From positions 1-64,000 of the forward strand of contig JAGAWT010000003.1 in assembly GCA_018110985.1 (NCBI GenBank): a stretch of 64,000 nucleotides of DNA, in the 5' to 3' direction. The notes beneath the pieces are model-generated. The model was not told where the DNA came from and ran no database searches. It was given only the letters and a program-made list of their open reading frames with translations. Both the position numbers and the translations under genes were made by a program. The DNA comes from Oscillospiraceae bacterium (lineage in GTDB: Bacteria > Bacillota > Clostridia > Oscillospirales > Ruminococcaceae). This document shows, piece after piece, positions 44,685-53,006 of the stretch. Each line of letters starts with the position of its first letter. The stretch's first letter is position 1.

Positions 44685-45330
44685 TCTGATCGACCTTCTC
44701 CCCGTAAAGCTTTCTGCGTTCCCTTTCTTCTGCTTCTCTTGCAGAAAAGATACATCCGCAGTAATTCTGTCTGTATATGCAATATTTCTGGCAAAGCTCC
44801 GTAGAGCGTTTGAAGCCCTCTCTTTTCTTGAAATCCGAATAGAAATACCTCAGACCCTCGCCCTCCAGCTCTCTGCCGATCTCGTTGAGCCAGTCCGCAT
44901 TTTTCAGAGGACTGATGGAAAGAGTGGTGGTGAAGAAATCAAAGCCCAGCCGCCTTGCGGTGTCTGCGGTGTAGCGCAGCCGCAGTTTGTAACATTCATA
45001 GCACCTCTGACCCCGCTCGCCGGTATTTTCAAGCCCCTTTACTGCCTCATAGAAAAGGCGGCTCAGATGCTCCTCCGCTATAAAGCCCACATCTCCCGAG
45101 GGGAACATTTCCTTCAAAAGCCTTTCCTGTTCAGAGCGCCTTTTGTAGAATTCCTCTTCAGGCCAGATGTTGGGATTGAAAACATAGACGGTGATATCGA
45201 AATACCTGCACAGATATTCCAGCACATAGGTGGAGCATGGTGCGCAGCAGCAGTGGAGAAGCAGCTTTGGGCGCTGCCCTTCAAGAGAAGATATGATGCT
45301 GTCGGATATAAGCTGATAATTGGTCTTCAT
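44668..45330 (-). CDS. queH: Epoxyqueuosine reductase QueH
   Basis: 220 residues. HCCCAPC near residue 26, CYECYKLRL near 100 and a further Cys-rich end (CQKYCIYRQNYCGC) match QueH (DUF208), which performs the last step of queuosine synthesis using iron-sulphur chemistry. It replaces QueG in many anaerobes. Its start overlaps the SGNH lipoprotein stop (ATGA). Confidence 0.93.
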   Translation of the reverse strand: MKTNYQLISDSIISSLEGQRPKLLLHCCCAPCSTYVLEYLCRYFDITVYVFNPNIWPEEEFYKRRSEQERLLKEMFPSGDVGFIAEEHLSRLFYEAVKGLENTGERGQRCYECYKLRLRYTADTARRLGFDFFTTTLSISPLKNADWLNEIGRELEGEGLRYFYSDFKKREGFKRSTELCQKYCIYRQNYCGCIFSAREAEERERRKLYGEKVDQNDRKA

Positions 45331-46706
45331 TCTGCTTTTTCAAGGGGGACTGTGGTCTCGGAGGCAATGATCTCGGTGTGTCCCATGATAAGGGGAGGAC
45401 GTGTGAACTCAGTTTCCTCCGCCGGGGCAGCAGCTTTCTTTACGGTCTTTTTCTTCTTGGTCACTGCATCTGCGGCAGAGGCGGGTGCCGAAGTTTCGGA
45501 GACCTTTTCTGCGGCGTTCCCTGTCTCTGTGACCGTTGTCCCGGAGGTGCTTTCTTCGGCGGCTTTTTCGGCTGCCGCTTTTTCCTCCTCAGCCTTCATG
45601 GCATCGGCATAGGCTATGTCAACATAGATCTTCCCGAGCATCTTGTTATAGGCGGCTCCCTGAAAATGGAGACCGTCCTTAGCTGCATACTCGTCCTTAA
45701 AGTAGCCGCCGGTGTCCTTCAGCTGGGTGCATACATCCACATAGGTATAGCCCTTTTCGTCGCAGAGCTTTTTGAGCTTGGCGTTGTACTCGTTTATCCT
45801 GTACATGACACTTGTTTCGCCTGACTGATCATACTGCTTGGTGACGGGGGGGACACTTATAATGACTATCTCCGATGAGGGGGACGCAGCGAGTATCTTT
45901 TCGCAAAGCTGCTCCGTGCATGATGTCATGGTGTCGGAGCTCAGCCACTGGACGCCGTTTGAGCCCAGCATGATGTAAACTCTGTCCGGCTGTGCTCTTC
46001 CTGCGCACTCTGCCGCCGTAAGGTCTCCGTAGACCGTAGGCACCTTTTTTGTAAGTGCGGTGGAAGGGTTGAGCCCTATCTTGGCAAAAACATTTTTTCC
46101 GTCAAGATATCTGTACAGGGGGAGACCCGTGGAAATGGAATCACCGATGAACAGGGAATCGTCAAAGAGGGATGCATCATATACCCTGTAATCGTAGATC
46201 TTTCTTTCCTTTGCGGGAGCGGCGGTGGTCAAGGAAGTGCTCTCCTCGTTGGTGCTCTCCGCAGGAATTGTGCTTTCGGAGGGAGAAACGGAGCTTTCGC
46301 TTATTTCCGTTTCGGGTACAGCGGTGGTCACATTTTCCGTATCTGCCGAAACCGGTACCGTCGGCGCCTCGGTGAGCGTAGTTTCCGTCGGGGCTTCTGT
46401 GCTGCTGCTCTCTGCGGACTGCTCTGTTTCGGGGATCACCGAGGAGGTATCCTCGGCGGAGGAGGCTGTCTCCGCAGGTCTGAACACTCTTGTTACCGCC
46501 GTTGCAGAGGTATCGGATGTCTGTGCGGGGGCTGATATGCTCTGTGTTATACTGCTTTCGGCAGGTGCAGCAGAGGTATCTTCTGTATATGTAGGCTCGG
46601 CGGATGCGCTGCTGCCCTGTCCGCAGGATGAAAGCAGCATTGCAAGAGAAAGCACCGCCGCAATGTTCAAAGCCCGTTCTTTTATTCGTACCATGGATCT
46701 TTTCAT
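45327..46706 (-). CDS. SGNH/GDSL-type hydrolase lipoprotein
   Basis: 459 residues. Signal ending LLSSC gives a lipidated Cys near 28. Residues 30-165 are a low-complexity Ser/Thr/Glu/Ala stalk. The hydrolase domain starts FIGDSISTGLPLYRY (block I Ser) near 188, has MLGSNGVQW (block III) and GLHFQGAAYNKM with the catalytic His near 350. The tail after 375 is another Ala/Lys/Glu spacer. It probably deacylates a wall or capsule sugar. GGGAGAG sits very near the ATG; the ATG of Met5 is a possible alternative. Confidence 0.85.
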   Translation of the reverse strand: MKRSMVRIKERALNIAAVLSLAMLLSSCGQGSSASAEPTYTEDTSAAPAESSITQSISAPAQTSDTSATAVTRVFRPAETASSAEDTSSVIPETEQSAESSSTEAPTETTLTEAPTVPVSADTENVTTAVPETEISESSVSPSESTIPAESTNEESTSLTTAAPAKERKIYDYRVYDASLFDDSLFIGDSISTGLPLYRYLDGKNVFAKIGLNPSTALTKKVPTVYGDLTAAECAGRAQPDRVYIMLGSNGVQWLSSDTMTSCTEQLCEKILAASPSSEIVIISVPPVTKQYDQSGETSVMYRINEYNAKLKKLCDEKGYTYVDVCTQLKDTGGYFKDEYAAKDGLHFQGAAYNKMLGKIYVDIAYADAMKAEEEKAAAEKAAEESTSGTTVTETGNAAEKVSETSAPASAADAVTKKKKTVKKAAAPAEETEFTRPPLIMGHTEIIASETTVPLEKAE

Positions 46707-46771
46707 CTCTCCCGATCTTGGCTTTGGGAGGAGATGATGTCATCTCCCGCTGCCCTTTCTCACTCTAAATA

Positions 46772-46799
46772 ATTATAACACAAGAGAATATTTTTTCAA
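46772..46799 (-). promoter_or_regulatory. Promoter of the SGNH-queH-membrane protein operon
   Basis: On the minus strand: TTGAAA, 16-bp spacer ending TGT, TATAAT. Confidence 0.7.
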
Positions 46800-46820
46800 A
46801 TAGCAATATTAGATAAAATA

Positions 46821-46843
46821 AGCAGGGAATGCTCCCTGCTTTT
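46821..46843 (-). terminator. Hairpin ending the acidic-protein transcript
   Basis: AGCAGGGA pairs with TCCCTGCT around ATGC; on the minus strand TATTTTAT follows. It lies just upstream of the SGNH promoter. Confidence 0.55.
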
Positions 46844-47006
46844 GTACATGGCACGAAGTATGTGTACAAGAATGCCTGTATACTGCACTTTGGCGGGTTT
46901 GTAAGAAAGCTGCGGATGAAGATCTGCATCATCTTCCGCACTCTGTTCCCTGCTTTCGGTCACAGCTTCGTTTCTATGCTTTTGCTATCAGCCATGATCC
47001 TCCGCT

Positions 47007-47120
47007 GCCGAACTCAGCTCCGTTCCAGCGCTTTCACTTTCAGCCCCGATACCCAGCCGAACTCAGCTCCGTTCCAGCGCTTTCGCTTTCAGTCCCGGTA
47101 CCCTGCCGAACTCAGCCCCC
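47007..47120. repeat. 49-bp tandem repeat, about 2.3 copies
   Basis: Units start at 47007, 47056 and 47105, each with GCCGAACTCAGC; the first two are nearly identical over 49 bp and the third is partial. They lie in the 46707-47157 gap, in what would be the 3' untranslated region of the acidic-protein gene. No gene is convincing in the rest of this gap. Confidence 0.85.
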
Positions 47121-47157
47121 GGCGTTGTGCCGCCCCGTCAGTGCAAAGGCGGGATAC

Positions 47158-47457
47158 TTATTCTTCGGACTCTTCCTTGGCTGCATCCTCGGAAGGGTTG
47201 AGAGCCTCTCCGGCTTTCTCGGCATCCTGAAGTGCTTCTTCAACAGCCTCGTCCACAGCATCCTTTACAACCACATTTATCTGGCTACCGTCGTCCTCTT
47301 CATCCTTTTCGTCTCCGAAGAAGATCTCGTCATCGTCGTCATCGAAATTGTAATCGTCCTCTATCTCCTCGTCACGCTTGCTTATGAAATAAGCTGCTGC
47401 TGCTGCGCCTGCTGCTGCGGAAAGAAGTGTGATAAGTGCTACACCTAATGCTTTCAT
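47158..47457 (-). CDS. Small membrane-anchored acidic protein
   Basis: 99 residues: an Ala-rich membrane helix at about 4-24, SKR, then a strongly acidic tail (Asp/Glu runs at 28-55) and a helix containing VKDAVDEAVEEALQDAEKAGE. ATG at 47457 follows TCGGAGGC; the frame to 47502 lacks a site. It resembles small YtxH-like membrane proteins in layout only. Function unknown. Confidence 0.75.
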   Translation of the reverse strand: MKALGVALITLLSAAAGAAAAAYFISKRDEEIEDDYNFDDDDDEIFFGDEKDEEDDGSQINVVVKDAVDEAVEEALQDAEKAGEALNPSEDAAKEESEE

Positions 47458-47531
47458 GATAATGCCTCCGATTCTTTGTTGGATTGAAAAGATGTGACTC
47501 ACGCCGCAAGGCGGGCTACATCACTGTCTTG

Positions 47532-47560
47532 ATTATATCACAGGACGGTGGGTTTTGCAA
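47532..47560 (-). promoter_or_regulatory. Promoter of the acidic membrane protein gene
   Basis: On the minus strand: TTGCAA, 17-bp spacer ending TGA, TATAAT. Confidence 0.75.
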
Positions 47561-47595
47561 TATAAAAGCGAAAATTTCATTATTTTTTAATTTTT

Positions 47596-48267
47596 CTAAC
47601 ATTCACTGCACTTCAAAGCAGCTTCCTCTGCTTCAAGGGCGAGCCTCAGCGGGCAGTGACCGCAGTCGGGCTTTCTGGCGGTACAGATATCTCTGCCGAA
47701 CAGCACTATCCTGTGGCAAAGAGCGGAGCTTTCCTCGGGAGGGACTGTCTCCCACAGTTCCTTTTCGCATTTCTGCGGGTCCTTTGAGGATGTGAGCCCA
47801 AGTCTGTTGGTGATGCGTATGCAGTGGGTGTCGCAGACTATGGCGGGCTTGTGATGCACATCACCCATGATAAGGTTGGCAGTCTTTCTGCCTATGCCGG
47901 GCAACTTCGTAAGCTCTTCAAGTGTATCGGGGATGACTCCGTCCATGTCGTAATACAGTACCCTGCACATCTCAACTATGCTCTGCGCTTTGGTGTGATA
48001 CAGACCGCAGGGCTTTATGATCTCCTCTACATCGTGTATATCGGCATCCGCCAGACTTTTAAGGGTAGGGTATCTTTCAAAGAGGAGAGGGGTGACGGTG
48101 TTCACCCTTTTGTCGGTACACTGGGCGGACAGCCTGCCGGCTATCATCAGGCGGTAATCCTCGGTGTAGTCAAGGGCGCACAGGGCTTCGGGATAAAGCT
48201 GCTCCAAAGTGTGTATGAGCACCTTTACGGAAGCCTTTTTCCTATCGGTCTTTGACAGTCTTTTCAT
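47596..48267 (-). CDS. nth: Endonuclease III-type DNA glycosylase
   Basis: 223 residues. LPGIGRKTANLIMGD is the helix-hairpin-helix with the catalytic Lys, and VCDTHCIRITNRLGL has the catalytic Asp. It excises oxidised pyrimidines and nicks the abasic site. The iron-sulphur loop reads CTARKPDCGHCPLRLAL: the usual fourth Cys (six residues after the third) is Leu, and only CSEC at the extreme C-terminus could substitute. AGGAGCG precedes the ATG; the start overlaps rsmI by 26 bp. Confidence 0.92.
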   Translation of the reverse strand: MKRLSKTDRKKASVKVLIHTLEQLYPEALCALDYTEDYRLMIAGRLSAQCTDKRVNTVTPLLFERYPTLKSLADADIHDVEEIIKPCGLYHTKAQSIVEMCRVLYYDMDGVIPDTLEELTKLPGIGRKTANLIMGDVHHKPAIVCDTHCIRITNRLGLTSSKDPQKCEKELWETVPPEESSALCHRIVLFGRDICTARKPDCGHCPLRLALEAEEAALKCSEC

Positions 48268-49072
48268 AGATATCGCTCCTTGAAAAACCGGTGATCCCCG
48301 CAGCCAGCCTGCAAGCCTCTGTGGGCTTCATTCCGTCTTCAATGTGCTTTGCGGCAATGGCTGCCGCATCTTCAAGGGTGTAAGAGCCTTTTTCGTCCTT
48401 TTTGGCTCCCTCTATGACCAGTACGAATTCACCCTTTGGCTTTGCCCCTTCGTAAAAAGAGGGTGCCTCCGAGAGGGTGGTGCGTATCACGCTTTCATGC
48501 AGCTTCGTGAGCTCATGGCAAATGGCGATCCTTCTGTCACCCAGTATTTTCAGCATATCTCTGAAAGTATCAAGGAGCTTATGGGGGCTTTCATAGAAGA
48601 TAAGGGTCTCGGGCAGGGCGGATACCTGTACCAGGTGCTCCGTCCGCTGCTTTTTGGCAGTGGAGAGAAAGCCTTCAAAGGAAAAGCGGTAGGCGGGCAG
48701 ACCGCAGACTGCTGCCGCAGATGCCACAGCCGTAGGACCCGGCACCACCTCCACGGGTATGTCCCTGTCACGGCAAAGGGTGACTATATCCGCACCGGGA
48801 TCGGAAATACAGGGCATTCCCGCATCAGAGACCACGGCGCAGTTCTCACCTGCCGCAACTCTGTTCACTATGCCCTCTATGATCTCAGGGGTGACGTGCT
48901 CATGACAGCTTATCAGCGGCTTTTTTATGCCGAAGTGGTTGAGGAGCTTCAAGGTCACTCTTGTGTCCTCAGCGGCTATGAGATCCACCTCTCCCAGTAT
49001 ACGCACGGCTCTGTATGTGATATCTTCAAGGTTTCCGATGGGAGTTCCCACCACATAAACTTTTCCTGACAA
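48242..49072 (-). CDS. rsmI: 16S rRNA (cytidine-1402-2'-O)-methyltransferase
   Basis: 276 residues. VVGTPIGNLEDITYRAV opens the tetrapyrrole-methylase-type fold; VSDAGMPCISDPG and GPTAVASAAAVCGLP are diagnostic. It methylates C1402 of 16S rRNA using SAM. I chose a TTG start at 49072, because GGAGG lies seven bases upstream and the conserved protein begins there; the ATG at 49111 overlaps trmN6 and adds unrelated residues. Confidence 0.93.
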   Translation of the reverse strand: MSGKVYVVGTPIGNLEDITYRAVRILGEVDLIAAEDTRVTLKLLNHFGIKKPLISCHEHVTPEIIEGIVNRVAAGENCAVVSDAGMPCISDPGADIVTLCRDRDIPVEVVPGPTAVASAAAVCGLPAYRFSFEGFLSTAKKQRTEHLVQVSALPETLIFYESPHKLLDTFRDMLKILGDRRIAICHELTKLHESVIRTTLSEAPSFYEGAKPKGEFVLVIEGAKKDEKGSYTLEDAAAIAAKHIEDGMKPTEACRLAAGITGFSRSDIYEKTVKDR

Positions 49073-49091
49073 TCCTTTCCCTCCTTCCGGC

Positions 49092-49802
49092 TTATTCGCA
49101 GCTTTCCGCATAAATGGCTTTCAGCTCCGGGCTGATGCCTCCGTCCTTCATGAAAAGAGGAGGTTCGCACCGCAAAAAGCTCTTTCCGCCTCTGCGCCCC
49201 TCAAGCAGGAAGAGCCACGGCTCGCTGTTCTCGTCCTTGTGAACGAGCCTCATCCTTTTCGGCTCAAGACCCTGTTCCCGCATGGATACCATCATATCCG
49301 CAAGCCTTTCCGTGCGCCCGCAGACACAGAGCCTTCCCCCGAACCTGAGCAGCCGTGCGGCGGCTCTGCAAAGGTCCTTGTCCGTGCACATACTTTCATG
49401 GCGTGCTATCTTATCCGCATCGCTTTCGCTTATCATGCCAGTCCCTATGGCTTTGTAGGGCGGGTTGCATATGCAGAGGTCAAAAAAGCCGTTAAGATAG
49501 ACGGGCATTTCCCGCAGGTCGGCGTTCATGGCTCTTATGCCTTCAAGAGGGGAGCTTTGCAGGGTGATATCCAGCTGCTCTATAGCCTGCTTCTGTATAT
49601 CCACCGCCACTATCTCCTTTGAGCCGAAGCGCAGCTTTGTGAGGACGGCGATTATACCGCAGCCCGTTCCAAGGTCGCAGACCTTGTCCTTTCTGCGTGC
49701 CCGTGAAAACTCTGTCAGCAGAAAGGCATCCGTGCCGAAGGTGTGTTCGTCGGAAACGCAGAGGGAAACATCCTTTCCCAGCTTTTCAAATCTGTAGTCC
49801 AT
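49092..49802 (-). CDS. tRNA1(Val) (adenine-37-N6)-methyltransferase-like protein
   Basis: 236 residues. A Rossmann methyltransferase with DLGTGCGIIAVL (SAM loop) and the adenine-N6 motif NPPY in CICNPPYKAIG. DEHTFGTDAFLL near the start is typical of TrmN6/YfiC. It likely methylates A37 of tRNA. ATG at 49802 has GGAGGT upstream; the longer frame runs through MITE copy 6 and is rejected. It leads a trmN6-rsmI-nth operon, a common Firmicute trio. Confidence 0.9.
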   Translation of the reverse strand: MDYRFEKLGKDVSLCVSDEHTFGTDAFLLTEFSRARRKDKVCDLGTGCGIIAVLTKLRFGSKEIVAVDIQKQAIEQLDITLQSSPLEGIRAMNADLREMPVYLNGFFDLCICNPPYKAIGTGMISESDADKIARHESMCTDKDLCRAAARLLRFGGRLCVCGRTERLADMMVSMREQGLEPKRMRLVHKDENSEPWLFLLEGRRGGKSFLRCEPPLFMKDGGISPELKAIYAESCE

Positions 49803-49827
49803 ATGACCTCCGGCTGTATATTTCTGA

Positions 49828-49930
49828 TGCTGATTTCTGACCGATGCACAGACAAGAAACGATCCGCAAATGCCTGAATATAAGGAATCTGTGCCCGGAG
49901 ACTGTCTTATACATCGGGGAAGGATCAGTA
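49828..49930 (-). repeat. 103-bp inverted-repeat element (MITE), copy 6 (diverged)
   Basis: Starts TGCTGATTTCTG and ends GGATCAGTA, reverse orientation, with several substitutions, so it is probably older. Flanked by TGA on both sides (49825-49827 and 49931-49933). It fills almost all of the space between the mgsA terminator and the trmN6 start. Confidence 0.88.
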
Positions 49931-49943
49931 TGAATACGGCTCT

Positions 49944-49979
49944 CAAAAAAAATGACCGGCAGATCACCGGTCTTTTTTT
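49944..49979. terminator. Terminator after mgsA
   Basis: GACCGG pairs with CCGGTC, with A-runs on the left and T-runs on the right, so it works on either strand. It ends the minD-mgsA transcript. Confidence 0.85.
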
Positions 49980-49984
49980 GTTGC

Positions 49985-50386
49985 TTAAACGGGGTTTACT
50001 ATAGTTCTCCAGTCAAGGTCGCCTCTTTCAAGGGCGTGTATAAGTGCCTCGGCCGTGGCTATGTTGGTGGCTACGGGGATGTTGTGTACATCGCAGAGCC
50101 TGAGAAGGTTCATTTCGTTGGGCTCGTGAGGCTTGGGTCTCAGAGGATCCCTGAAGAAGAGCAGCAGGTCGATCTCATTGCAGGAGATACGGGCGCTTAT
50201 CTGCTGGTCTCCGCCCTGTGAACCGCTCATATAACGGGTAATGTCAAGCCCGGTCGCCTGTGATACTATCTTTCCGGTGGTACCGGTAGCGCATATAGTA
50301 TGTCTCGAAAGTATCCCGCAGTATGCTATGCAGAACTGTACCATCAGTTCCTTTTTTGAATCATGCGCTATCAACGCTATATTCAC
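49985..50386 (-). CDS. mgsA: Methylglyoxal synthase
   Basis: 133 residues, standard length. [28 protein letters not shown] and FFRDPL cover the phosphate site and catalytic Asp. It converts dihydroxyacetone phosphate to methylglyoxal. Start is GTG at 50384-50386 with AAGGGTG seven bases upstream. It follows minD by 35 bp; in related Clostridia mgsA ends a minC-minD-minE-rodA cluster. Confidence 0.95.
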   Translation of the reverse strand: MNIALIAHDSKKELMVQFCIAYCGILSRHTICATGTTGKIVSQATGLDITRYMSGSQGGDQQISARISCNEIDLLLFFRDPLRPKPHEPNEMNLLRLCDVHNIPVATNIATAEALIHALERGDLDWRTIVNPV

Positions 50387-50421
50387 TGCCGTTCACCCTT
50401 TCATTCTTATTATATGATTTC

Positions 50422-51168
50422 TTACTGCAGGAGGACCTTGAAGCTGAGAGGAAGATCCTCACCCTGTATTCTCTTGGAAATAGCGTCGAACGCCTTGAAT
50501 GCCAGAGATGAGCTGGGGAGCTGTCTGCCCTTGGAGGTGGCAATCACAACTTCATCGTCATCGGGGATGACGCCTATAAGCTGAACTCCGACTGTGTCTA
50601 TTATCTCGTCAAGGTCTGTAACAAGATCCGCCTTGAAAAGATCGGGGTTTACCTTGTTGATTATGAGCCTCTGCTTTTTGTTGCCTCTCTTGTAGAACTC
50701 ATCCGACATGGTCCTTGCATCACGCACGCAAACAGGGTCTGGAGTTGTGTTTATAAGGATAAGGTCGGACTGCTCCACAACGTCAAATACGCTGGCATTG
50801 GTGCCTGCGGAGGTGTCAACTATGATATATTCATAGTATTTTCTCATCTCCGTGCAGATCTCCTTGATAGTTTCAGCCTCTACCTTTGCAAAGGGATCCT
50901 CCGGGGCACAGACGATAAACAGGTTCTCTGCGATGGGCACCTTTGTGGTAGCCTTTGTGATGTCACATTCACCCCTGAGCACATGACCCAGATCGTACTT
51001 TACCTCGTTTTTTACACCCAGCATGATATCAAGGCAGCGAAGACCGAAATCAAGCTCGATTATAAGGGTACGAAGACCCTGCTTTGCCAGGGAGAAACCC
51101 AGCTCGGAGCAGATGGAGGACTTTCCTGTTCCGCCCTTACCCGATGTGATAGCAATAATCTTAGACAT
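50422..51168 (-). CDS. minD: Septum-site-determining protein MinD
   Basis: 248 residues. SGKGGTGKSS near residue 10 is the deviant Walker A of the MinD/ParA class; VDTSAG is Walker B. The overall line-up fits MinD, which directs division-site choice on the membrane. The C-terminal helix is short (LPLSFKVLLQ) and only weakly like a membrane-targeting sequence. GGGAGG precedes the ATG at 51168. minC and minE are not adjacent. Confidence 0.87.
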   Translation of the reverse strand: MSKIIAITSGKGGTGKSSICSELGFSLAKQGLRTLIIELDFGLRCLDIMLGVKNEVKYDLGHVLRGECDITKATTKVPIAENLFIVCAPEDPFAKVEAETIKEICTEMRKYYEYIIVDTSAGTNASVFDVVEQSDLILINTTPDPVCVRDARTMSDEFYKRGNKKQRLIINKVNPDLFKADLVTDLDEIIDTVGVQLIGVIPDDDEVVIATSKGRQLPSSSLAFKAFDAISKRIQGEDLPLSFKVLLQ

Positions 51169-51273
51169 ATAAAAAATAACCTCCCGGAAGGAAGTGTCTC
51201 CTTTCCCTGCGTGCAGATCAAAAAGAATATGTGCAGAAAGCGCACACTTCAAAGGGCAAACTGCCCCATAACT

Positions 51274-51301
51274 ATTTTAACACATTTTTTGCAAAAGTCA
51301 A
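51274..51301 (-). promoter_or_regulatory. Promoter of minD-mgsA
   Basis: On the minus strand: TTGACT, 16-bp spacer ending TGT, TAAAAT. Confidence 0.65.
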
Positions 51302-51409
51302 AGTATTTTTTGGCTTGATATACATTTTTGTAATATTGCGGTGAAATATGCCGAAAAAATTGTGCGATTTACACAAAGAACGGTTCTGCATATTTGCTGT
51401 CCCTTGCGT

Positions 51410-51441
51410 AAAAAACACACAGACTGCTCAGTCTGTGTGTT
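51410..51441 (-). terminator. Terminator of the zinc-ribbon gene
   Basis: ACACACAGACTG pairs with CAGTCTGTGTGT-type complement around CTC; six Ts follow on the minus strand. Confidence 0.88.
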
Positions 51442-51447
51442 CATGAC

Positions 51448-51657
51448 TCAGTCATCATCAAAATTTCCGGGTATATGAAGCTGTTTGGTGGGTATCCTCT
51501 TTAACGGAGAGTAAACATACTTGTTGCAGCTGTCACCCTCGTCCACAATGCCTTTCTTTTCGCAAAGCACCTTTCCGCCGCTCTTGGCTCTGGTGCCGAA
51601 ACTGCAGTACTGGCACTGAGGAGGGATCTTCTCGCCGAAATACTTCTTTCTTGCCAT
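51448..51657 (-). CDS. Small Cys-rich (zinc-ribbon-like) protein
   Basis: 69 residues. Four cysteines in the order CQYC, then LCEKKG and SCNKY, suit one zinc site. The protein is basic up to a short acidic end (NFDDD). ATG at 51657 follows GGAG; the ATG at 51675 lacks a site. It stands alone between two terminator/promoter regions. No function known to me. Confidence 0.75.
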   Translation of the reverse strand: MARKKYFGEKIPPQCQYCSFGTRAKSGGKVLCEKKGIVDEGDSCNKYVYSPLKRIPTKQLHIPGNFDDD

Positions 51658-51931
51658 ATACTCCATCCCTTTCATAAATTATCAGCATAAAAATGCCGCA
51701 CTGCCAAAAAAATTCCTACTGAATGATTATAACACATATAGCTGCGAATTTCAATTTATTTGGCAAAAAAATAAAAATTTTGTTAAAACAACACAATTTT
51801 CGCTGTGCAGATTTGTGAGATAGTTCAAAAAATCCCTTTTGAAGCGCAGGAACACACAGAAATGGTATCTGTATTTTTCATAAAACAGCACATTGCAATT
51901 TGTTGCTTTTGACGAATTTCTTTGGGCTCTA

Positions 51932-51960
51932 TTGAAAGAATTTTTACGATATGTTATAAT
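51932..51960 (+). promoter_or_regulatory. Promoter of the GNAT-tsaE-acyltransferase-tsaB cluster
   Basis: TTGAAA, 17-bp spacer ending TGT, TATAAT. It overlaps the first in-frame ATG-like start at 51960, which supports the later TTG start at 52017. Confidence 0.8.
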
Positions 51961-52016
51961 TGTACCGAATAGGTGCTTTTGTGCCTGTGCTTATTATGTG
52001 CCGGGAGGGGATAGAG

Positions 52017-53006
52017 TTGGAAATCGAATATACATCAAAGCTGAAGTCTCCCGGTGACGCCATAGATCTCTACAAATCCCTCCAGTGGTATCAGCTTGAC
52101 GGCTACACGGACGAGGATATAGAAAAATCCAACAAGTCCTTTTACTCTGTCTATGCCTACGACGGCGACAAGCTGGTAGGTCTGGGTCATGTGGCATCCG
52201 ACGGCATGATAGCCGCAGTCATGAGCGGCATCTGCGTCAGGACGGATTACCGCAGGCACGGCATAGGGGCGGAGATAGTAAAGCGTATCTGCGAGTACTG
52301 TCAGACGGGGCTGTACAAGATGAATGTCCAGATCTTCTGTGAGGACAGCCTTATCAAATGGTACGAGGGGATGGGCTTTGAAAAGCTGGAAGTGGGTATG
52401 CGCAAGCCTATGCCTGTTGAGGAGGAACGCTCTGCTCTCAAAAAGGCATTCGGGGAGATCTACGGTATAGAGCAGATAACCGATCTGGCGGAGGACTTCT
52501 ACTGGTACAATTTCGACGCTTTCGGTGATTTCAGCTATTATGCGGGATTCGGGAGCGACGGGGTGAAGGTGCCCTTTATCCGCATGACCCTCTATTCCCA
52601 TGAGCCGGTGAAGCTGTCTGCGGAGATCATCTTTGAGAATGTCAGCGAATTTGAGATAGGCTGCATGGGTGTGCGCACGCCCCTCTTCGGATTTGATATA
52701 GTTTCCACCGAAAGGTACGGCTACGCCGACAAGAAGCGCTATCAGATACGCTCCCTGGAGGATGACGACATTTCCTTCTACTGCGAGAAGTTCAGGGTCA
52801 TGAGCGTGAAGGCTGATCTTAACTGCGTTCCCCTCTACAATGCGGTGGATCATTCTGCTGCTCACCGGGACGGCTATTACTCGGATGACGAGAACGATTC
52901 CCTTTCCCTGAGGAACCTTCTTGGGATAGATGAGCCGATAGACGAGGATGAGTACTACTCCTACGACTATTCGGATTATTACACTGATGAGGTATCAGAG
53001 GTATGA
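52017..53006 (+). CDS. GNAT acetyltransferase with unknown C-terminal domain
   Basis: 329 residues. Residues about 25-130 are a GNAT fold with the acetyl-CoA loop RTDYRRHGIGAEIV and a motif-B-like end (WYEGMGFEKLEVG). Residues 140-290 form a separate, mostly beta region that I do not recognise, followed by an acidic Tyr/Asp tail (EDEYYSYDYSDYY). Start is TTG at 52017, seven bases after GGGAGGGG. Its TGA overlaps the tsaE ATG, so the two are coupled. It is not RimI in length or layout. Confidence 0.82.
   Translation: MEIEYTSKLKSPGDAIDLYKSLQWYQLDGYTDEDIEKSNKSFYSVYAYDGDKLVGLGHVASDGMIAAVMSGICVRTDYRRHGIGAEIVKRICEYCQTGLYKMNVQIFCEDSLIKWYEGMGFEKLEVGMRKPMPVEEERSALKKAFGEIYGIEQITDLAEDFYWYNFDAFGDFSYYAGFGSDGVKVPFIRMTLYSHEPVKLSAEIIFENVSEFEIGCMGVRTPLFGFDIVSTERYGYADKKRYQIRSLEDDDISFYCEKFRVMSVKADLNCVPLYNAVDHSAAHRDGYYSDDENDSLSLRNLLGIDEPIDEDEYYSYDYSDYYTDEVSEV

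Noticed and set aside
46829..47230. Plus-strand ORF of 133 codons across the tandem repeat
   Set aside because: No ribosome site, Arg/Pro/Ser-rich shadow composition, and it runs antisense into the acidic protein gene.
49803..49967. N-terminal extension of the trmN6-like gene through MITE copy 6
   Set aside because: Encoded by the element; the conserved protein starts at 49802 after GGAGG.
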